Below the pieces are notes generated by a model. It was not told the DNA's origin and did not search any database. It saw nothing but the letters and a program-made list of their open reading frames with translations. The position numbers and the translations under genes were made by a program. A stretch of 8,692 nt of DNA from Robiginitomaculum sp. (GTDB taxonomy: Bacteria; Pseudomonadota; Alphaproteobacteria; Caulobacterales; Maricaulaceae), in contig JAKITZ010000098.1 in assembly GCA_021647805.1 (NCBI GenBank), positions 1-8,692 on the forward strand, read 5' to 3'. Positions 4,752 through 8,692 of the stretch are shown here, one piece after another. Within the stretch, counting starts at the first letter, position 1. Each line of letters opens with the position of its first letter.

Positions 4752-7121
4752 ATGACTTTTATCACCAAGCGCAATGAAGCGCCATCAAAACGTATCACAT
4801 CTCTATTATCTTCAGCAGCTGTCATAGCGACAATGTCATTAACCGGGGCGGGGGTGTTATCCGGAGCGGCAATGGCGCAATCAGATGAGGGAGCGTCTTC
4901 GGGCTTTGATGAAATTGTAGTTACAGCTCGTAAGCGCGAAGAAAGCGTCGAAACAACTCCAATAGCTATCTCGGCGTTTACCGGTGATACAATGGAAGCC
5001 AAGGGAATTGTGAATATTGTTGATGTCGCACGGTTTGTTCCAAACTTGAGTATTAGCAGTAATGGCGGAGCCGGCGGTAGTGGCAGCACTTCAAATGTGT
5101 TCTTGCGCGGTATTGGGCAAAGTGACTTTTTAATTACAACTGACCCCGGTGTTGGTATTTATATTGACGGTGTATATTACGCCAGAGCCACTGCTTCTAT
5201 CATGGATCTTTTGGATCTTGAGCGAGTTGAAGTGTTGCGCGGGCCACAAGGTACATTGTTTGGCAAAAACACTATTGGCGGTGCAATTAGCTATATTTCC
5301 GCCAAGCCAAACCCCGATGGTGGCGGCAAGCTAGAGCTGCGGGCTGGCAAAAATAATTATTACGAAGCACGAGCAATGATTGATGCGCCTCTTTCCGAGA
5401 ACCTGAACTCGAGATTTTCTGCGCTTTATAAAACCAAAGATGGTTATACTGATCGGGTGCTGACTGGTGAGCGCGAAGGTGATGAACGTACATTTGCTGC
5501 TCGTGCCATGTTTGAGTGGGCACCAAGTGATCAATTTACGGCTGATCTGGCAATCGATTACAGTAACCGTAATGGCACTACAGCCGAGACAGCTGTTTTG
5601 CAATTTGAGCCAACAGCGCCATTGGCTACATTGTGGGGAATTTTTGTTGGAGGCCCGGGTAATCCACCATCTGCTGTGAACACCAATCCACGGGAAAGTA
5701 ACTCCACCGGGCCAAATATTGATGACAATGAAGTTTTCGGTGTTGGCTTTACTATGGAATACGATCTTGGTGGTGCGGTGTTAAAGTCGATAAGTTCGGT
5801 TCGCACGCTAAATGCCGAGTTTGGTCGTGATGGCGATGGAACTGCCAATCAATATGTTGAAACCAGAAACAGTGTTGTACAACAGCAATATTCGCAAGAA
5901 TTACAGCTAGCAGGCAATAGCTTTGATGACCGTTTTAATTGGGTCGGCGGGGTATATTACTTCAACGAGCTGGCCAAAGACACCAATGATGTGCGTTTGG
6001 CATCGGGGCTGTATGATGCATTGGAAGCTTTACCCGGCGCAATCCTGCCATTGGTTCCAGGTTCAGTTTGCCCAGGGCCGTTTCCACCTAATGTTTGTGC
6101 TGGTGGCGCAGGTAACCCGTTTAATTCCGGTTTGGATTTGGATTTTGACATCTACAATAAAGTCAGAGTTGATAGCTACGCCGTGTTTGGCAGTGGTACA
6201 TTTGCCTTAACTGATCAATTAAACTTTACTGCCGGGTTGCGGTACTCTGATGAAAGTAAGGAATATTTCCTTGATCACAGTCGGGTAAACTCTGGCGTAG
6301 CGATTATTGCTCCAACTACATTGAATGATAGCTGGAAAGCTTGGTCACCGAAATTTAGTATTGATTTTCAGGCTAATGATAACACCTTGCTTTATACCTC
6401 CGCATCACGCGGCTTTAAAAGCGGTGGCTTTAATGGCCGCCCAACAAGCCAAGGTGCGGTTGATAGTTATGATCCAGAATTTGTCTGGTCGTATGAAGCT
6501 GGTGTAAAAACCAGTTTTGCTGATCGCCGCGTTCTGTTAAGTATGGCGGCATTCCTGTACGATTATAAGGACATGCAGCTAACTTCGGTTCGGGCTGATG
6601 CTTTTGGTAATTTGTTGTTGGTAACAGAAAATGCCGGTACTGCAAAAATCACTGGTTTTGAAGCCGAACTTCGAGCGATGGTTTCCGATAATTTTACTAT
6701 TGACGCAACTCTTGGTATTCTTGACGCCAGATATGATACTTTAAACCCTGGTGCTACAGTAACTACTAACTTGTTGCTGGCACGGACACCTGATTTGACG
6801 TTCTCATTTGGCGGTGAATATGTGTTTGATGTTGCCGATAATTTTGACCTCACAGTGCGCGGCGACTACTCCTACCAAAGCTCGCAAGCACTTGATCCTG
6901 CAAACACAGCCGCTCTTATTCAAGATGGTTATGGCTTGCTAAGTGCCAGAATGACCTTGCGTCCGCAAAATGCAAACTGGGAAGTCGCCGTTTACGGTAC
7001 CAACATAACCAATGAGTTGTATTTGCAAAGCGGGCTGACCACTTTAGACAGTTTTGGTACTGTTGAAGGTTCTTATGGCTTGCCAGCAGAATGGGGAATT
7101 GCCACAAAGTTTAAATTCTAA
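4752..7121 (+). CDS. TonB-dependent outer-membrane receptor
   Basis: A 789-residue receptor of normal length that imports a substrate across the outer membrane using TonB-ExbBD energy. A signal peptide with a long basic N-region ends at AMA (40-42), with probable cleavage after Ala42. Next come the TonB box DEIVVTA (53-59) and a plug domain with VFLRGIGQ (117-123) and VEVLRGPQGTLFGKNTIGGA (159-178). A 22-strand barrel is expected from about residue 200 to the C-terminal Phe789, with SRGFKSGGFNGRP inside it. The style is that of the large proteobacterial/sphingomonad group associated with organic substrates rather than a clear siderophore receptor. Only two cysteines occur in the mature protein (440 and 449), both in one Gly/Pro-rich region that is probably an extracellular loop. 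The ATG has a strong ribosome binding site. It is the first gene of an operon with an esterase and an anchored barrel-like protein. Confidence 0.97.
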   Translation: MTFITKRNEAPSKRITSLLSSAAVIATMSLTGAGVLSGAAMAQSDEGASSGFDEIVVTARKREESVETTPIAISAFTGDTMEAKGIVNIVDVARFVPNLSISSNGGAGGSGSTSNVFLRGIGQSDFLITTDPGVGIYIDGVYYARATASIMDLLDLERVEVLRGPQGTLFGKNTIGGAISYISAKPNPDGGGKLELRAGKNNYYEARAMIDAPLSENLNSRFSALYKTKDGYTDRVLTGEREGDERTFAARAMFEWAPSDQFTADLAIDYSNRNGTTAETAVLQFEPTAPLATLWGIFVGGPGNPPSAVNTNPRESNSTGPNIDDNEVFGVGFTMEYDLGGAVLKSISSVRTLNAEFGRDGDGTANQYVETRNSVVQQQYSQELQLAGNSFDDRFNWVGGVYYFNELAKDTNDVRLASGLYDALEALPGAILPLVPGSVCPGPFPPNVCAGGAGNPFNSGLDLDFDIYNKVRVDSYAVFGSGTFALTDQLNFTAGLRYSDESKEYFLDHSRVNSGVAIIAPTTLNDSWKAWSPKFSIDFQANDNTLLYTSASRGFKSGGFNGRPTSQGAVDSYDPEFVWSYEAGVKTSFADRRVLLSMAAFLYDYKDMQLTSVRADAFGNLLLVTENAGTAKITGFEAELRAMVSDNFTIDATLGILDARYDTLNPGATVTTNLLLARTPDLTFSFGGEYVFDVADNFDLTVRGDYSYQSSQALDPANTAALIQDGYGLLSARMTLRPQNANWEVAVYGTNITNELYLQSGLTTLDSFGTVEGSYGLPAEWGIATKFKF

Positions 7122-7129
7122 TGCACAAT

Positions 7130-7133
7130 GGAG
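7130..7133 (+). promoter_or_regulatory. Ribosome binding site that selects the esterase start
   Basis: GGAG lies 6 bases before the ATG at 7140. The earlier in-frame ATG at 7128 overlaps this site and has no comparable signal upstream, so the shorter product is preferred. Confidence 0.65.
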
Positions 7134-7139
7134 TTTAAA

Positions 7140-8093
7140 ATGGCGGATTATTCAAAAGTTGACCCGGGCATGGTTCAGTTTCTGAACATGTTCTATGCAG
7201 CCGAGCAAGTAGGTTTCGAGGCTGTCGGTTTGGAAAACTCTCGGGCAATGCTTGATGCTTTTCCTGATATGGTTGATCTGCCGGCGGTAGACGTTGGTGA
7301 GGTTCGTGATTTGGAAATTACAGGCGGTGCTGGTGCGATTAAGGCGCGTCTGTATATCCCCAAAGGCGTTGAAGCCAATAGTCCGGCCATGGTGTTTTAC
7401 CATGGCGGCGGCTGGGTGATGGGCGGGCTAGATAGTCATGATCGCCCATGTCGCAGGATTTGTGAAACCGCAAATATCCCAGTGCTAGCGGTGGATTACC
7501 GTTTAGCACCGGAACATGTTTTCCCAGCAGCGATCGATGATGCAAAGGCTGCATTTCACTGGCTTTGTGATCATGCTGACGAACTTGGCGTGGACAAAAC
7601 CCGTATTGCGGTCGGCGGCGATAGTGCCGGCGGCAATATTACTGCATCAATAGCTCTATCGTTAAGAGGCGATCCGTTGGGTGAACCAGCATTACAATTA
7701 TTGATTTATCCAGCACTGCAACCATTTGGGCGGGCGCAATCGCACGATCAATTCGGCGATGGTTATGCTTTAGACGAAGCTGATATGAAGTTCTTTATTA
7801 CTTCTTATGCTGGTAAAGATGCGTTTACCTCTGAGGATCCGCGTCTGTGGCCGTTATTGGCCGAAGATCATAAAGGTGCCGCGCCGGCTTATATTATCAC
7901 TGCTGGACATGATGCTTTGCAAGATGACGGTTTTGACTATGCCCTAGCACTTGGTGCTTCTGGCGTTGCATCTACCCATAAACACTATCCAGCCATGACG
8001 CATGGGTTTTGTTCAATGACTGCTTTGTCGCCAGACGCTTGTCAGGCACTTGAAGATGCGGCTAGGTATATCGGCGCGGCTTTACGTAGTTAG
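7140..8093 (+). CDS. Alpha/beta-hydrolase, hormone-sensitive-lipase (family IV) esterase
   Basis: A 317-residue carboxylesterase of the HSL family, close to the usual ~310 residues. The oxyanion-hole motif HGGGW is at 88-92, followed by DYRLAPEHVFPAA. The nucleophile is Ser162 in GDSAGG, the acid Asp258 in TAGHDALQDDG, and the base His288 in THGF, so the triad is complete. No signal peptide is seen, so it should act in the cytoplasm, hydrolysing short-chain or aromatic esters; the natural substrate is unknown. The start at 7140 is chosen from the GGAG spacing; an ATG at 7128 would add four residues. It begins 18 bases after the receptor stop and ends 8 bases before the next start. The arrangement implies co-transcription and suggests that it processes the compound imported by the receptor. 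Confidence 0.95.
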   Translation: MADYSKVDPGMVQFLNMFYAAEQVGFEAVGLENSRAMLDAFPDMVDLPAVDVGEVRDLEITGGAGAIKARLYIPKGVEANSPAMVFYHGGGWVMGGLDSHDRPCRRICETANIPVLAVDYRLAPEHVFPAAIDDAKAAFHWLCDHADELGVDKTRIAVGGDSAGGNITASIALSLRGDPLGEPALQLLIYPALQPFGRAQSHDQFGDGYALDEADMKFFITSYAGKDAFTSEDPRLWPLLAEDHKGAAPAYIITAGHDALQDDGFDYALALGASGVASTHKHYPAMTHGFCSMTALSPDACQALEDAARYIGAALRS

Positions 8094-8096
8094 GGA
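8092..8096 (+). promoter_or_regulatory. Ribosome binding site overlapping the esterase stop codon
   Basis: AGGGA uses the last two bases of the esterase TAG (8091-8093) and lies 5 bases before the ATG at 8102. This implies translational coupling between the esterase and the following gene. Confidence 0.6.
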
Positions 8097-8101
8097 ACAA
8101 G

Positions 8102-8692
8102 ATGAAAAAATCTTTGGCATTGTTGTTTCTGGGCCTGGTTTTGGTTCTAAGTGGCACGTTATGGCTAAATCGTTCTGAACCGCTACCGCCCGCCGCACCA
8201 ACGGATTTCATAGAATTTACTATTAATATACCACAGGATATCATCTCGCTAACCCACGGGTTTGCCAATGGATCGGCGCGCGTACCCGAAACCATTACTA
8301 GCCTTGAAGGTAGTTCTCTCGGCAATATGTTAGCCGTGAGCGCCCGTGTTCGTGATAAGGACGGTAATTTTGTCGGCATGGCTAGCCAGCTTGAACTCTT
8401 TCCCGATGTGAACGGCCCGCGCCCCGGTATGAGTTGGAAAGCAGACTGGACAATCACTACGCCGCAAGGAACGCTTTATATTTATCATGATGAACGTATA
8501 GCAATGGAGCATATGCAGGCCTTTGCTCATGTGGCTTCGGGGGAAAACTGGGAAGGCTCCATTCCCGCTAATACTTCCTTTGGCCCGCATCCGTCGGGTA
8601 GAGGTATCATCGTCGGCGGAACCGGTATTTACGCGGGAAGGACGGGAACATTTACCGAAAAGGTGGACTTACAAGGCTTGACAACTGAACGA
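8102..8692 (+). CDS. Membrane-anchored or secreted protein with allene-oxide-cyclase/dirigent-like barrel, cut by the right edge
   Basis: The frame is open for 197 codons to the window end, so the C-terminus is missing. Residues 2-22 (KKSLALLFLGLVLVLSGTLW) form a basic-then-hydrophobic signal or anchor segment with no lipobox cysteine, followed by a Pro-rich linker (EPLPPAAP, 26-33). The rest is predicted to be mostly beta strands with no cysteine. Residues 161-188 contain GPHPSGRGIIVGGTGIYAGR (161-180) and then TGTFTEKV, resembling the GGTG-x-[FY]-x-x-[AR]-x-G signature of dirigent and allene-oxide-cyclase barrels. Plant members bind hydrophobic reactive intermediates and steer cyclisation or coupling; bacterial relatives are mostly uncharacterised. 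This assignment rests on the short motif, so family membership is tentative. It starts 8 bases after the esterase stop with a good ribosome binding site, in the same operon as the receptor. Confidence 0.8.
   Translation, partial: MKKSLALLFLGLVLVLSGTLWLNRSEPLPPAAPTDFIEFTINIPQDIISLTHGFANGSARVPETITSLEGSSLGNMLAVSARVRDKDGNFVGMASQLELFPDVNGPRPGMSWKADWTITTPQGTLYIYHDERIAMEHMQAFAHVASGENWEGSIPANTSFGPHPSGRGIIVGGTGIYAGRTGTFTEKVDLQGLTTER

Noticed and set aside
4706..5089. 127-codon minus-strand frame opposite the receptor start
   Set aside because: It is antisense to the signal peptide and plug of a clear TonB-dependent receptor, and its Pro/Ser/Thr-rich translation looks like a shadow frame.
7128..7130. 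Upstream ATG for the esterase
   Set aside because: It overlaps the GGAG that is correctly spaced for the ATG at 7140 and has no good ribosome binding site of its own, although it cannot be fully excluded.
8062..8457. 131-codon open frame on the minus strand
   Set aside because: It lies opposite the esterase end and the anchored barrel-like gene, both better supported by motifs and ribosome binding sites; its translation shows no recognisable domain.
1..8692. CRISPR arrays, tRNA or rRNA genes, insertion-sequence ends, tandem repeats
   Set aside because: Nothing of these types was recognised on either strand; the space is almost fully occupied by the protein-coding genes listed.

Overview
The window looks like a piece of a Gram-negative, probably alphaproteobacterial (sphingomonad-like) or related marine proteobacterial chromosome. 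The main reason is the 789-residue TonB-dependent receptor, with its DEIVVTA TonB box, a VLRGPQGTLFG plug motif and a C-terminal phenylalanine. Base composition is moderate to AT-rich, which is low for a typical sphingomonad, so the taxonomic guess is weak. No tRNA, rRNA, CRISPR array, insertion sequence or phage gene was seen. The genes look intact except the two cut by the window edges, and no gap between genes is longer than about 240 bases.

Layout. (1) 3-56: the tail of an unidentified plus-strand gene. (2) 77-1204, minus: a LuxR-type HTH regulator with a sensor-like N-terminal region. (3) 1287-1637, minus: an HxlR/DUF24 regulator with a conserved N-terminal cysteine, divergent from (4) 1756-2358, plus: an FMN nitroreductase resembling Bacillus YodC. 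A short palindrome in the 118-bp divergent gap coincides with the -35 regions of both predicted promoters. This pair resembles the thiol-switch HxlR/nitroreductase pairs YodB/YodC and HypR/HypO. (5) 4511-2371, minus: a two-gene operon of a small cupin of the 2,4'-dihydroxyacetophenone dioxygenase type followed 14 bp later by a FadD/medium-chain-type acyl-CoA synthetase with a TTG start. (6) 4752 to the right edge, plus: a tightly packed operon of a TonB-dependent receptor, an HSL-family esterase and an N-terminally anchored protein whose C-terminal part resembles the allene-oxide-cyclase/dirigent barrel.

Working model (inference). The divergent units in 2371-8692 form one uptake-and-catabolism locus. 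The receptor brings a bulky, perhaps ester-linked or aromatic/terpenoid compound across the outer membrane. The esterase hydrolyses it, the cupin performs an oxidative step such as cleavage of a hydroxy-ketone, and the acyl-CoA synthetase activates the resulting acid. The barrel protein may bind or steer a reactive intermediate in the cell envelope. The substrate cannot be read from the sequence. The barrel protein's presence in a receptor-esterase operon is the least explained part of the window.
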